A DNA stretch of 64,000 nt, from positions 1,426,001 through 1,490,000 of the forward strand of contig NZ_CP023860.1 of NCBI RefSeq assembly GCF_003326015.1, in the 5' to 3' direction. This stretch comes from Candidatus Thioglobus sp. NP1 (GTDB lineage Bacteria > Pseudomonadota > Gammaproteobacteria > PS1 > Pseudothioglobaceae). The translations under genes were made by a program, and so were the position numbers. The notes under the pieces were generated by a model. It saw only the letters and a list, made by a program, of their open reading frames with translations. It had not been told where the DNA came from and ran no database searches. Below are positions 45,565 through 54,349 of this stretch, in pieces (position 1 is the stretch's first letter; every line of letters starts with the position of its first letter).

Positions 45565-46348
45565 ATTAAGAAGAAATTATTTAAAAAAACAAAGAAAACC
45601 AATTAAGGTTATTTTAGTTAAGATTCTGAAAGGTTTGTTTTATTTAATTATAATTTTGTCATTTGCAAGTTCGATATATTTAATAAATAATTCAAAATTA
45701 TTTGAACCAAGTATTACTTGGGAAATTAGAGGTGATTTTGAAACTTTGACTAATCAAAATAATGAAATTAACAACTCATCTATTATTAATAAATATTTTG
45801 TAGAAACTATAACCCATCAATATGATGATTTAATAAAGTCAGTTCTAGAAAATAAATATTTAATAGAACTTTCTCAAATCAATAAAAATGTGGAAAAACA
45901 CCCATGGGTTTCCAAAGCTAATGCAGAGAGAATATTTTGGAATAAGATTAGAGTTACAGTTGAAAATCATGATATAGCAATGCAATGGGGGTCAGAAGGA
46001 TTTATTTCTTCTAAAGGTATTTTATATCTACCCAGATTTTTAATTTCCTCAGATACTCCTATTGGAATTGTTTCAAAAGATAATATTAAACAGTTTTATA
46101 TAGATTTTAAAAAATATCAAGCAACATTAGGATCATTAAAAATTGCCCGCTTTGAGAGGTCAGCTATTGACCAATTAATACTTGAAAATAATATAAAAGT
46201 AATTTTAGGCTATCAAAAACAAAGTGAACGACTTGATCTATTTATCAAGGTCTATAAAAATTTTAAAAAATGTAAAAAAGATAGGCCAACATGTATTTTT
46301 GATATGAGATATCCAAGAGACTTTGCATTTAGTTATTCGCCATTATAA
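45557..46348 (+). CDS. ftsQ: Cell division protein FtsQ
   Basis: Bitopic divisome protein with a periplasmic POTRA domain. 263 residues: basic cytoplasmic N-terminus, membrane helix (about 28-46), POTRA region with KHPWVSKANAERIFWNKIRVTVENHDIAMQW split over the conserved stretch, and beta domain. Position after ddl is standard. It is the last gene of the block: ftsA and ftsZ, which normally follow, are absent and the coding end overlaps a convergent gene by 20 bases. Confidence 0.9.
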   Translation: MAKLRRNYLKKQRKPIKVILVKILKGLFYLIIILSFASSIYLINNSKLFEPSITWEIRGDFETLTNQNNEINNSSIINKYFVETITHQYDDLIKSVLENKYLIELSQINKNVEKHPWVSKANAERIFWNKIRVTVENHDIAMQWGSEGFISSKGILYLPRFLISSDTPIGIVSKDNIKQFYIDFKKYQATLGSLKIARFERSAIDQLILENNIKVILGYQKQSERLDLFIKVYKNFKKCKKDRPTCIFDMRYPRDFAFSYSPL

Positions 46349-46988
46349 CTCTGTAACAAAGAGAAAAGCTGATTGCCATCCAGTAGATTATCATGACTAT
46401 TGCTGTCCAAAATAAAAACTCATTTGCTCCAAGAAGGATTAATAGGCCTATTAAAATGCATGGAATTCCGAGCTTTAGAGAGAAGATACTGAATTGAACT
46501 CCTAACTTTAATTTATTTTTCCTATATGGAATATCATTTGCAATTGAAACTAAATTAAGTGATATAGGGATGAGGAGAAAATAAATTACAGGTATTAAAA
46601 ATGGTGAAATAAATATTGGAAACTGGGTTGCAATTGACAGAAAAATAGACAAAAGAAAAAAACGTCCAAATCTTAGACTTGGAAGAACGACTCCTAAACG
46701 AGCAACAGAGTTATTTCCATTTACCACCATACGATAAATATTAATAACAAGTGCAATGTGGCCATATTCAAAAAATAATAAATAGAATCCATAATTATCT
46801 GGATTAGCTTGAATCTCTCCATTTCCAAGAAGCTGAGCTTGCATAACAACTATAACCTCTGGCAAGATTGTTATGAATGGAATCATCATAAGCAATGGAA
46901 AGATACTAACCTCAAGCAACTTTTGCCAATTATTAATAGCAAAAGCTAAACTTGCGAGGATTGTTTTAAGTATTGGTATTGTTTTCAT
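46329..46988 (-). CDS. Hypothetical multi-pass membrane protein
   Basis: 219 residues with about five or six hydrophobic helices (near 30-50, 70-88, 110-145, 170-188, 192-210). I do not recognise the family. Its ATG overlaps the mltD stop by 4 bases, so it is translated after the transglycosylase from the same message; its 3' end runs 20 bases into ftsQ on the other strand. A role at the cell envelope is a guess from this context only. Confidence 0.7.
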   Translation of the reverse strand: MKTIPILKTILASLAFAINNWQKLLEVSIFPLLMMIPFITILPEVIVVMQAQLLGNGEIQANPDNYGFYLLFFEYGHIALVINIYRMVVNGNNSVARLGVVLPSLRFGRFFLLSIFLSIATQFPIFISPFLIPVIYFLLIPISLNLVSIANDIPYRKNKLKLGVQFSIFSLKLGIPCILIGLLILLGANEFLFWTAIVMIIYWMAISFSLCYRVIMANN

Positions 46989-48523
46989 GATAAATTTGAA
47001 TTTACTACATTAATTGTTATAGTTAATTTGTCACCTGGTTGCAAAATATGTTTTTCATTTAAATCATTCCAAGATTGTATGTCAGCTACTTTAACTTGAT
47101 ACTTTTGAGCAATCTTTGAAAGGTTATCACCAATTTTAACTGTATAAACTATTTTTCTACTAATATCGATTCCAGTATTTGCTATTTTAGCTAACTCTGT
47201 TCTACTTTTATTATTAAGCAAGATAACTAATTCTTTTCCAATTGAAAGTGACTCTGATGGATTGATTTGATTCCATCTAACAAGATTATTAATAGAAGTA
47301 TTATAAATTTTTGCAATTTTCCAAAGGCTATCTCCTGCAACAACCATGTAAGTAATTTTTTCAGAATTTTTTTGAATATTTAACCGACTTTTTTCTCTTT
47401 GATTCTCTGATAAAGAATAGTAACCTTCATTTTGTTCAGCAAGAGGCACAATTAGATAATCTCCTATTCTAATAATATCATCTCTTAACTCATTGACATT
47501 TTGAATTTGTAAAGTTGTCGTATTGTATTTATTGGCAATTAAACTCAAGCTATCGCCTTTTTTAATTCTATATCGAGCCCAGCTAATTTTTGGTCTCTCG
47601 CCAGACTTTGATAAATTTATTTCAAAGTCTTCAACAACATTTAAAGGTAAGAGCAAAGAATATGGTAATAAAACTGGAGTAGCCCATCTTCGTAGTCCAG
47701 GATTAAAGGTATAAATTTCTTCAATAGTAAGGCCTGTCCATTGAGCAATTAAAGCTAAATCAAATTGCGAATTTAGCTCTATTTTTTTTAAAAACGGCTC
47801 ATTATTTATTTTGACTAAGCTTTGGTTAAAGCTTGATGGCGCCTTTATAACTTCAGCTAATGCCAAAAGTTTTGGAACATATTTTTCAGTTTCATTTGGT
47901 AAATCAAGACTCCAGTAATCTGTATTTAGTCCAAGTTCAATATTTTTATCTATTGCTCTTTGAATTCGCCCTGGTCCGGCATTATAGGCCGCTATTGCTA
48001 ATAGCCAATCACCATCAAACATATTATTAAGATCTTTTAAATATAAAGCTGCTGCTTGAGTTGAAGTTAATACACCTCTTCTATCTTCATGCCACCAACT
48101 CTCTTTGAGGCCATACATTTTTCCTGTTGATGGGATAAATTGCCATAGACCAACTGCAGTTCCATGGGAATAAGAAAAGGGATAATAATCTGACTCTACA
48201 ATTGGTAATAACGCAATTTCAATTGGTAAACCTTGTTTTTCTAGCTCAGAAACTACTAAATATAAGTAGGGCTTGGCCCTCTTTGATATTATAGATAAAT
48301 ATTCAGGATTATTTTTAATCCTATTAATTTGACTTTGAATCCTTGGATTAATCTCACTATTTATTTGCTGATTATTTGCAATTAAAGTCCATAAATTAGA
48401 TTCATCAATAACTTGATAAGGGCTATCTGATTTAGACTTAAAAGTGCTTAATTTTTTATTATTATCAACAACACTTTGACACGCGGAAAGAAATATAACA
48501 ATCAATAAAAGTAACCCTTTCAC
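46985..48523 (-). CDS. mltD: Membrane-bound lytic murein transglycosylase D with LysM repeats
   Basis: Cleaves peptidoglycan between MurNAc and GlcNAc. 512 residues: lipoprotein signal (LSAC, C15), lysozyme-like domain with catalytic E110 (ALLPIVESDYYPF), AVGLWQFIPSTGKMYGL and AIAAYNAGPGRIQRAI, then three LysM domains (about 316-360, 391-435, 462-506, each Y-x-V/I-x-x-GDSL-like). First LysM begins YRIKKGDSLSLIANKYN. Followed by a coupled membrane protein and preceded by bolA at 2 bases. Confidence 0.95.
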   Translation of the reverse strand: MKGLLLLIVIFLSACQSVVDNNKKLSTFKSKSDSPYQVIDESNLWTLIANNQQINSEINPRIQSQINRIKNNPEYLSIISKRAKPYLYLVVSELEKQGLPIEIALLPIVESDYYPFSYSHGTAVGLWQFIPSTGKMYGLKESWWHEDRRGVLTSTQAAALYLKDLNNMFDGDWLLAIAAYNAGPGRIQRAIDKNIELGLNTDYWSLDLPNETEKYVPKLLALAEVIKAPSSFNQSLVKINNEPFLKKIELNSQFDLALIAQWTGLTIEEIYTFNPGLRRWATPVLLPYSLLLPLNVVEDFEINLSKSGERPKISWARYRIKKGDSLSLIANKYNTTTLQIQNVNELRDDIIRIGDYLIVPLAEQNEGYYSLSENQREKSRLNIQKNSEKITYMVVAGDSLWKIAKIYNTSINNLVRWNQINPSESLSIGKELVILLNNKSRTELAKIANTGIDISRKIVYTVKIGDNLSKIAQKYQVKVADIQSWNDLNEKHILQPGDKLTITINVVNSNLS

Positions 48524-48525
48524 CT

Positions 48526-48819
48526 CTATGACTTAGAAGAACATTTAGGAGAATCTGGAGCACCTTGACGCTTTTGCCATTCATCAATTGTATAAGTATG
48601 CATTGCTAATGCATGAATATGCTGAAGTTCTTCAGCAAAAAGTTTATTGATAAAGCGATGCCTATCAATGAGCTTCATCTTATCAAATTTTGAGCTAACA
48701 ACCACAATCTTAAAGTGTGATTCTGTGGCAGGTCCTGAATGTTGACTTGATTCATTTACTACCTCAAGATACTCTGGACTTAAAGCAATTTTGAGTTGTA
48801 TATTTATGTGTTCTTCCAT
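48526..48819 (-). CDS. bolA: BolA-family protein
   Basis: Small DNA- or glutaredoxin-binding regulator linked to envelope and iron-sulphur physiology. From ATG 48819 it has 97 residues and aligns with E. coli BolA from its first residue (MEEHINIQLKIALSPEYLEVVNESSQHSGP..., conserved ESHFK and HALAMHTYT). In-frame upstream starts (ATG 48828, GTG 48834) lie inside the flavoreductase gene and have no ribosome site; the start is therefore approximate. It directly follows the reductase stop with one base between. Confidence 0.88.
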   Translation of the reverse strand: MEEHINIQLKIALSPEYLEVVNESSQHSGPATESHFKIVVVSSKFDKMKLIDRHRFINKLFAEELQHIHALAMHTYTIDEWQKRQGAPDSPKCSSKS

Positions 48820-48820
48820 A

Positions 48821-49837
48821 TTATTCATTTTCACTAATCACATTTGCATATTCAAAGGCATCAGAAAAGAAGTTCTCTTTTGGCAGTTTATACTCTAGGC
48901 AACTTTTATGTGATGCGTTTACCATTACAGGTGGGCCACAGGAATATACCTCATAATCCGTTAAATCTTGAAAATCATCCACTACAGATTCATGGACATA
49001 TCCTTTTTTGCCACTCCAGGACTGATCTGCTTCTGATAATACTGGTTCAAAAGAGATATTGCCATACATTTCGCTCCATTCAGATGGAAGACTTGAATAT
49101 AAATCTTCTTCGCTTCTTACACCCCAGTATAAATGAATAACTCTATTTGAGCTTATGTTAATAAGATGTTCTATTATTGCTTTGATTGGCCCAAATCCTG
49201 TGCCACCAGCTATAAATATAATTGGACATTCACTATCCTCTCTAAGAAAAAAACTTCCCTTTGGGCCTTCAATTCTTAGAATAGATTTTTCAGTCAGTGA
49301 ATTAAATAAAAAGTTTGTAAGCTTACCCCCATCAACTAATCGGATATGTAGCTCAATCAAATTTGAATTAATTGGTGCATTGGCAATTGAATATGATCTT
49401 GGCTCATAATCTGAATGCTCTAACTCAAGATACTGTCCTGCCAAATACTGCAGTGATTGTGCTCCTGGAATCTTTAATATAATTGCTATTACATCATGAT
49501 TTAAACGATTAATCTCCTCGACACGACAAGGCATACTTCTGACCTCTATAGTTGCCAAAGAATCAAGCTCATCCACTGCAATATATAAATCAGTTTTTGC
49601 CTTGCATTGACAAAGTAATGCCATATTTGCTTCAGCATCATCTTTACTTATTGCAGAGGGAACATCTCCATCATACTCAATTTCACCGTTTAATATAATG
49701 GCTTTACATTGACCACAAAAACCATTTTGACAACCGTATGGGAAATTTAATCCACTCTCAAGAGCACCATTAAGAACTGGCTTTTGGCCGCTACTTTCAA
49801 ATGACTTTCCAGTAACTTGATTTAAAACTGTAAACAT
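48821..49837 (-). CDS. NAD(P)H-flavin reductase with N-terminal 2Fe-2S ferredoxin domain
   Basis: 338 residues. Plant-type ferredoxin domain first (cluster cysteines C36, C41, C44 and C76), then a ferredoxin-reductase module with FAD motif PRSYSIANAP, NAD motif FIAGGTGFGPIKAI and YSCGPPVMV. Same layout as CDP-6-deoxyglucoseen reductase (AscD/RfbI), phenol hydroxylase reductase and other oxygenase reductases. No oxygenase or sugar gene is adjacent, so the electron acceptor is unknown; genes of this type are common as orphans in gammaproteobacteria. Probably co-transcribed with bolA and mltD. Confidence 0.87.
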   Translation of the reverse strand: MFTVLNQVTGKSFESSGQKPVLNGALESGLNFPYGCQNGFCGQCKAIILNGEIEYDGDVPSAISKDDAEANMALLCQCKAKTDLYIAVDELDSLATIEVRSMPCRVEEINRLNHDVIAIILKIPGAQSLQYLAGQYLELEHSDYEPRSYSIANAPINSNLIELHIRLVDGGKLTNFLFNSLTEKSILRIEGPKGSFFLREDSECPIIFIAGGTGFGPIKAIIEHLINISSNRVIHLYWGVRSEEDLYSSLPSEWSEMYGNISFEPVLSEADQSWSGKKGYVHESVVDDFQDLTDYEVYSCGPPVMVNASHKSCLEYKLPKENFFSDAFEYANVISENE

Positions 49838-49869
49838 CGTTTTGGAGATACAATTTATAAAGCTGACAT

Positions 49870-49875
49870 TATAAT
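49870..49875 (+). promoter_or_regulatory. Candidate -10 of miaA
   Basis: A perfect TATAAT in the 70-base spacer between the flavoreductase and miaA, 33 bases before the ATG. The -35 position holds only a poor match, so this is a weak call. Confidence 0.35.
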
Positions 49876-49907
49876 GTAGGTATTAGTTATATAAGCCTAG
49901 TATTCTT

Positions 49908-50837
49908 ATGACAATAGAATCAAATAATTCAGTAGTTTTCCTTATGGGTCCTACAGCTTCGGGTAAGACTGATTTAGCCATTGAGATATCCAAGCATCTT
50001 GATTCTAAAATAATTAGTGTGGATTCAGCTTTAATATATCGTGGAATGGATATTGGTACTGCAAAACCTAGCAAAGAATTACTTAAGAACTATCCTCATG
50101 AAATTATTGATATTTGTGAACCACATGAAGGCTTCTCTGTTAAACAATTTGTTCAGCTTGCTAACAAACATATAGAGTCTGCTCTAAATGATAAAAAACT
50201 ACCAATTTTAGTTGGTGGTACTTCGTTTTATTTTAATGCTTTAGAGCATGGCTTATCTGCACTTCCTGCATCAACAAATCAGTCTCGTAAACACTTCAAT
50301 AATCTTTTACAAAAAATGGGAAGTGAAAAATTACATAAAGAATTGCAAGAGATTGATCCAAAATCAGCAAAAAGAATTCATCCTAATGACTCTCAAAGGA
50401 TTACAAGAGCTCTTGAAGTACACAAACTGTCTGGTGAAACTTTAAGTGCACTTCAAGGCAATAAAAATCAAAACAAGCTAGATCTTAAAATAAAAAAAAT
50501 TGTTCTTATGCCTGAACGATCAAATCTACATATTAGAATTGAGAGGCGATTTATTGAAATGATAAAAAATGGCTTTCTTGATGAAGTTAAATCCTTGAGA
50601 GAAAATCAAAAACTTAATTTAGATTTAGCGTCTATGAGGTGTGTTGGCTATAGACAGGCATGGAATTATTTTGATGGAGTCTACAATAAAAAGGAGATGA
50701 TTGAAAAGGCTATCGTAGCAACAAGGCAGTTGTGCAAGAGACAATGTACTTGGCTAAGAAATGAAAAGGAAGCGCTTATCCTTACTGAAAATGATATTAA
50801 TAAGGTGATTAATTTTCTTGAAGAACAAAATACTTAA
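49908..50837 (+). CDS. miaA: tRNA dimethylallyltransferase
   Basis: Prenylates A37 of tRNAs reading UNN codons, making the substrate of MiaB (about 33 kb). 309 residues. P-loop FLMGPTASGKTDLAIEI, DSALIYRGMDIGTAKPS, and RCVGYRQAWNYFDG are diagnostic. The usual neighbour hfq is absent. Its last 29 bases overlap the convergent murD end. Confidence 0.96.
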   Translation: MTIESNNSVVFLMGPTASGKTDLAIEISKHLDSKIISVDSALIYRGMDIGTAKPSKELLKNYPHEIIDICEPHEGFSVKQFVQLANKHIESALNDKKLPILVGGTSFYFNALEHGLSALPASTNQSRKHFNNLLQKMGSEKLHKELQEIDPKSAKRIHPNDSQRITRALEVHKLSGETLSALQGNKNQNKLDLKIKKIVLMPERSNLHIRIERRFIEMIKNGFLDEVKSLRENQKLNLDLASMRCVGYRQAWNYFDGVYNKKEMIEKAIVATRQLCKRQCTWLRNEKEALILTENDINKVINFLEEQNT

Positions 50838-52113
50838 AAGTCTCTCCTCTTTCACTAAAATTATTAAACATATCAAAGCTTGCACATCCTGGTGAAAGCA
50901 AAATAGCGCCCTCTAAGGCGATAGTTTTAGATAGAGCAACAGCATGCTCCATTGTCTCAACAATATGAACTGGACAACTGTTTATCTTCTTAGAAAACAT
51001 AGCACTAGACTGGCCAATTAAGATTAAGGTGTCAATTTTTGTATTTATTAATTGAAAAAGCTCTGAATAGTCTTCTTTTTTTGCAATTCCTCCAGCAATT
51101 AGAATTACAGATTTATATTTATCAGCTATAGCTTTAATAGCTGTAATAGTTGAAATACCATTAGTGGACTTCGAATCATTGAAAAAATCTACTCCATTAA
51201 GACTTACAACCCATTCTAAGCGATGCTCTATTCCCTTAAACTTTTTCGAGGTTATAACCATTGATTTAAGTGAAAGGCCTATCTGATGACCAAGAGTTAG
51301 AGCTGCAAGAATATTTTCTACATTGTGACGACCTATAACCAATAACTCCTCAGATGACATTAAAGTTTGGCTGCCATGAAAAAAAATAAATTTATCACCA
51401 TCTTTATTAGCATGGAATTCACAATTTATTCCGTGTTTATCAATTGCATAGCAAGCATTCAAATCAATTTTACTAACTAGAGATTCATTTAAATTAACAA
51501 TATTACTCGAACAATAAGAATAGAGTGATAATTTAGATTCTATATAGGCATTGAAATCTTCATATCTATCAAGATGATCAGGGGTAATGTTTGTAATCAC
51601 TCCTGTTAATAAATTAATCTTATTTGTATAATCTAATTGATAGCTTGAAATTTCAACAATATAAACGTCTGCATCATCACTCAAGCTATCCATAACAGGT
51701 TTGCCAATATTTCCACAGACAACTGCATTTTTCCCATCATTATGAGCCATTTCACCTAATAATTGAGTTACAGTAGACTTGCCATTTGAGCCTGAAATAC
51801 CAACAATAGGTGCTTTGGCATATCGACCAAATAATTCAATATCACTAATAATAGGAATACTTTTTTTACGAGACCAAGATACTATTTTTTCAGATTCAGC
51901 AATACCAGGGCTGATAATAATTTCAGAAATATCATCTAATAAATTCTTGTTCCATTCTCCAAGATGGAAGTCAATCAATAAGTTTTCTTGCTTCATTATT
52001 TGAAGCATAGGTGGTGATAACCGAGAATCAGCAATACGAAAATCAATATTTTTTTTCGAATAAAAGCGTGCAACTGATAAGCCAGTTAAACCCATACCCA
52101 AAATAAGTTTCAT
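50809..52113 (-). CDS. murD: UDP-N-acetylmuramoylalanine-D-glutamate ligase
   Basis: Adds D-glutamate to UDP-MurNAc-L-Ala. 434 residues. N-terminal GMGLTGLSVARFY, ATP loop GISGSNGKSTVTQLLGEM, EISSYQL, RHNVENILAALTLG, NDSKSTNG and the C-terminal LLSPGCASFDMFNNFSERG are canonical. Found alone, away from the murC-murB-ddl-ftsQ block, and divergent from the Bax-inhibitor gene. Confidence 0.96.
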   Translation of the reverse strand: MKLILGMGLTGLSVARFYSKKNIDFRIADSRLSPPMLQIMKQENLLIDFHLGEWNKNLLDDISEIIISPGIAESEKIVSWSRKKSIPIISDIELFGRYAKAPIVGISGSNGKSTVTQLLGEMAHNDGKNAVVCGNIGKPVMDSLSDDADVYIVEISSYQLDYTNKINLLTGVITNITPDHLDRYEDFNAYIESKLSLYSYCSSNIVNLNESLVSKIDLNACYAIDKHGINCEFHANKDGDKFIFFHGSQTLMSSEELLVIGRHNVENILAALTLGHQIGLSLKSMVITSKKFKGIEHRLEWVVSLNGVDFFNDSKSTNGISTITAIKAIADKYKSVILIAGGIAKKEDYSELFQLINTKIDTLILIGQSSAMFSKKINSCPVHIVETMEHAVALSKTIALEGAILLSPGCASFDMFNNFSERGETFKYFVLQEN

Positions 52114-52138
52114 GAAAGCCTTGTAATTTCGACCAAAA

Positions 52139-52167
52139 TTGACTATATTTTACACTTTTACTTTACT
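52139..52167 (+). promoter_or_regulatory. Candidate promoter of the Bax-inhibitor-like gene
   Basis: TTGACT (52139-52144), 17 bases, TTTACT (52162-52167). RNA would start about at the ATG (52176), implying an almost leaderless message; the -10 is weak, so the call is tentative. Confidence 0.3.
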
Positions 52168-52175
52168 TTAATATT

Positions 52176-52835
52176 ATGCCTACAAATGTTCAAACAACTT
52201 CTAGTTCGATTACTATAAATCGAACACTAAGAAATACTTATCAACTTCTATCAGCAACTCTTTTATTTAGTGGCTTGATGGCGTATCTTTCGATGTATCT
52301 TAACTTACCTTACTTTGGGCTATTAATAACCCTGGGTGGCTATTTTGGTCTGTTATTTTTGGTCACAAAACTTAGAAATTCAGCTTTGGGAATTCTTGCT
52401 GTTTTTGCTCTTACTGGCTTTATGGGTCTTACTTTAGGGCCAATAATTGGAGCTTATATGGGTGCATTCTCTAATGGCTCTGAGCTTGTAGCGATGGCTA
52501 TGACTGGAACTGCAGTAATCTTTTTGTCACTTTCTTTTTATGCAATTGTTTCGCAAAAAGACTTTAGTTTTATGGCTGGATTTCTTACTGCTGGTATTGT
52601 AGTTGCATTTTTAGCTGGTATAGCTGCATATTTTTTCCAGATGCCTGCTTTATCTCTTGCAGTTTCGTCTGCGTTTATTTTACTAATGAGTGGTCTTATA
52701 TTATTTGAAACAAGTAATATTATCCATGGTGGTGAAACGAACTACATTATGGCAACAGTTACTCTTTATATTTCTATTTATAATCTTTTCTTAAGCCTTC
52801 TTCACCTATTAGGTGTATTTTCAGGCGATGACTAG
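52176..52835 (+). CDS. Bax inhibitor-1/YccA-family membrane protein
   Basis: 219 residues with seven hydrophobic helices, of the BI-1/TMBIM superfamily. NRTLRNTYQLLSATLLFSGL start, GFMGLTLGPIIG, and the C-terminal SSAFILLMSGLILFETSNIIHGGETNYI motif match YccA, which in E. coli restrains the FtsH protease. Members form calcium-leak channels in some bacteria. Its TAG overlaps the rppH start by one base. Confidence 0.92.
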   Translation: MPTNVQTTSSSITINRTLRNTYQLLSATLLFSGLMAYLSMYLNLPYFGLLITLGGYFGLLFLVTKLRNSALGILAVFALTGFMGLTLGPIIGAYMGAFSNGSELVAMAMTGTAVIFLSLSFYAIVSQKDFSFMAGFLTAGIVVAFLAGIAAYFFQMPALSLAVSSAFILLMSGLILFETSNIIHGGETNYIMATVTLYISIYNLFLSLLHLLGVFSGDD

Positions 52836-53368
52836 TGATTGATAGCGATGGTTATCGTGCTAACGTTGGAATTGTAATTACTAATGAAAAAAAACAAATC
52901 CTTTTAGCAAAGCGATTCAAACAAGATGCATGGCAACTTCCACAGGGTGGTATTGATAAAGATGAGTCTGAGTTAGATGCTCTTTATAGAGAGCTTGAGG
53001 AAGAGGTCGGACTCTCATCAGCTCAGGTCACTCTGCTTGCTAAAACACCGAAATGGCTTCGCTATGAATTACCCTTAGAACACATTAGAAGGCGTCAAAA
53101 GCCCAAATGTATTGGACAAAAGCAAGTATGGTTTCTCTTAAAACTTGACTCAAGTGATGATCATATTTCTCTTGACTTGCATAATGATATTGAATTTGAT
53201 GATTGGAAATGGGTTGATTATTGGCGACCTGTTGACGAAGTAATAAAATTTAAACGTGAGGTATATGAGGATATGTTAAAAGCACTTGCACCAATACTTT
53301 TTAACAATGAACATAGCATACCAACTAAGTTATCTAGACCACTTCAATTTAGTGCAATAAAGTTATAG
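52835..53368 (+). CDS. rppH: RNA pyrophosphohydrolase RppH
   Basis: Nudix enzyme removing pyrophosphate from mRNA 5' ends to start decay. 177 residues. GTG start overlapping the previous stop (TAGTG); begins MIDSDGYRANVGIVITN as the family. Nudix box GGIDKDESELDALYRELEEEVG at about 39-60 is complete. In E. coli rppH precedes ptsP; here it precedes glaH. Confidence 0.95.
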   Translation: MIDSDGYRANVGIVITNEKKQILLAKRFKQDAWQLPQGGIDKDESELDALYRELEEEVGLSSAQVTLLAKTPKWLRYELPLEHIRRRQKPKCIGQKQVWFLLKLDSSDDHISLDLHNDIEFDDWKWVDYWRPVDEVIKFKREVYEDMLKALAPILFNNEHSIPTKLSRPLQFSAIKL

Positions 53369-53373
53369 ATACA

Positions 53374-54330
53374 ATGACTCCTAAAAATATTCTAAATATT
53401 GGCTTTGATATTAGTAATCATAATAATAATTCTAGACTTCAAGTTGTTAGACTTTCTAAAAAAACTATCCAAGAATTCTCCAAGCAGATTATTGGTCATG
53501 ATGTTCAGTCAATAGAATATAAACCTTTTTTAAGATTTTTCCTAGCGAATTGTCTTAATAAGTCAACGGAGGATACACTTGGTCATTATCTCTTAGATAC
53601 TATAAAGGATCGCTCTAGAGGTGCTGTATTACTTGAGTGTGAATCATTAGAAGCCTCAACTCTTAATGGAATAGATTTTATTGATTTTAATATTTTACTT
53701 TCAACAGCGATTTCACATCTTATAGGCGTTCCAAATCTTGACTCTATGTCAGGAAAATTTTATGCTAGATTTAGTGTTAAAAATGAGGATGATAGCGATA
53801 GCTATCTCCGCCAAGCACATCGAAGAATGGAGCTGCATACAGATGGTACCTACGTAAATGAAATCACTGATTGGGTGATAATGCAAAAAATTTTAGAAGT
53901 AGATGTTGAGGGTGGAGACTCCCTACTTCTTCATCTTGATGATTGGCAAGATTTAGATAAATTTTATAATAACCCATTAGCAAAGCAAAAATTTCAGTGG
54001 GGCTCGCCTGCAAGTAAAAATATTAGTTATAAAAACTTTCACCCTATTTTTATTAACGATAATAGTGATTCTCAGCCTAGAATATCTTTTATTGATCAAT
54101 TTGTTGAGCCCCTTAATATTGAGCAAGGGATGTATCTTTTTGAAGTTGGAGAATCATTGGAAAACGAAGTAAATACATCTAATGTGAAATTATTAGAAGG
54201 GAGTATGATCATTATCAATAATTATTTTTGGCTTCATGGAAGAGATAAATTTATTGCTAATAAAAAACTTCATAGAGAGCTTCTTCGTCAGCGAGGTGCT
54301 TTTGAAGAGAATGCTGGTTCTAATAATTAA
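53374..54330 (+). CDS. glaH: Glutarate 2-hydroxylase (CsiD)
   Basis: Iron/2-oxoglutarate dioxygenase converting glutarate to L-2-hydroxyglutarate, in lysine-cadaverine degradation. 318 residues, close match in layout to the E. coli enzyme: EYKPFLRFFLA, MSGKFYARFSVKN, DSYLRQAHRRMELHTDGTYVNE split in conserved parts, with iron ligands H155, D157 and H288 (WLHGRDKF) and the 2-oxoglutarate-binding arginines in HRELLRQRG. Next gene is lhgO, as in E. coli. Here the pair sits beside polyamine genes rather than gabDTP. Confidence 0.93.
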   Translation: MTPKNILNIGFDISNHNNNSRLQVVRLSKKTIQEFSKQIIGHDVQSIEYKPFLRFFLANCLNKSTEDTLGHYLLDTIKDRSRGAVLLECESLEASTLNGIDFIDFNILLSTAISHLIGVPNLDSMSGKFYARFSVKNEDDSDSYLRQAHRRMELHTDGTYVNEITDWVIMQKILEVDVEGGDSLLLHLDDWQDLDKFYNNPLAKQKFQWGSPASKNISYKNFHPIFINDNSDSQPRISFIDQFVEPLNIEQGMYLFEVGESLENEVNTSNVKLLEGSMIIINNYFWLHGRDKFIANKKLHRELLRQRGAFEENAGSNN

Positions 54331-54349
54331 TTAAAGACCTTTTAACATA

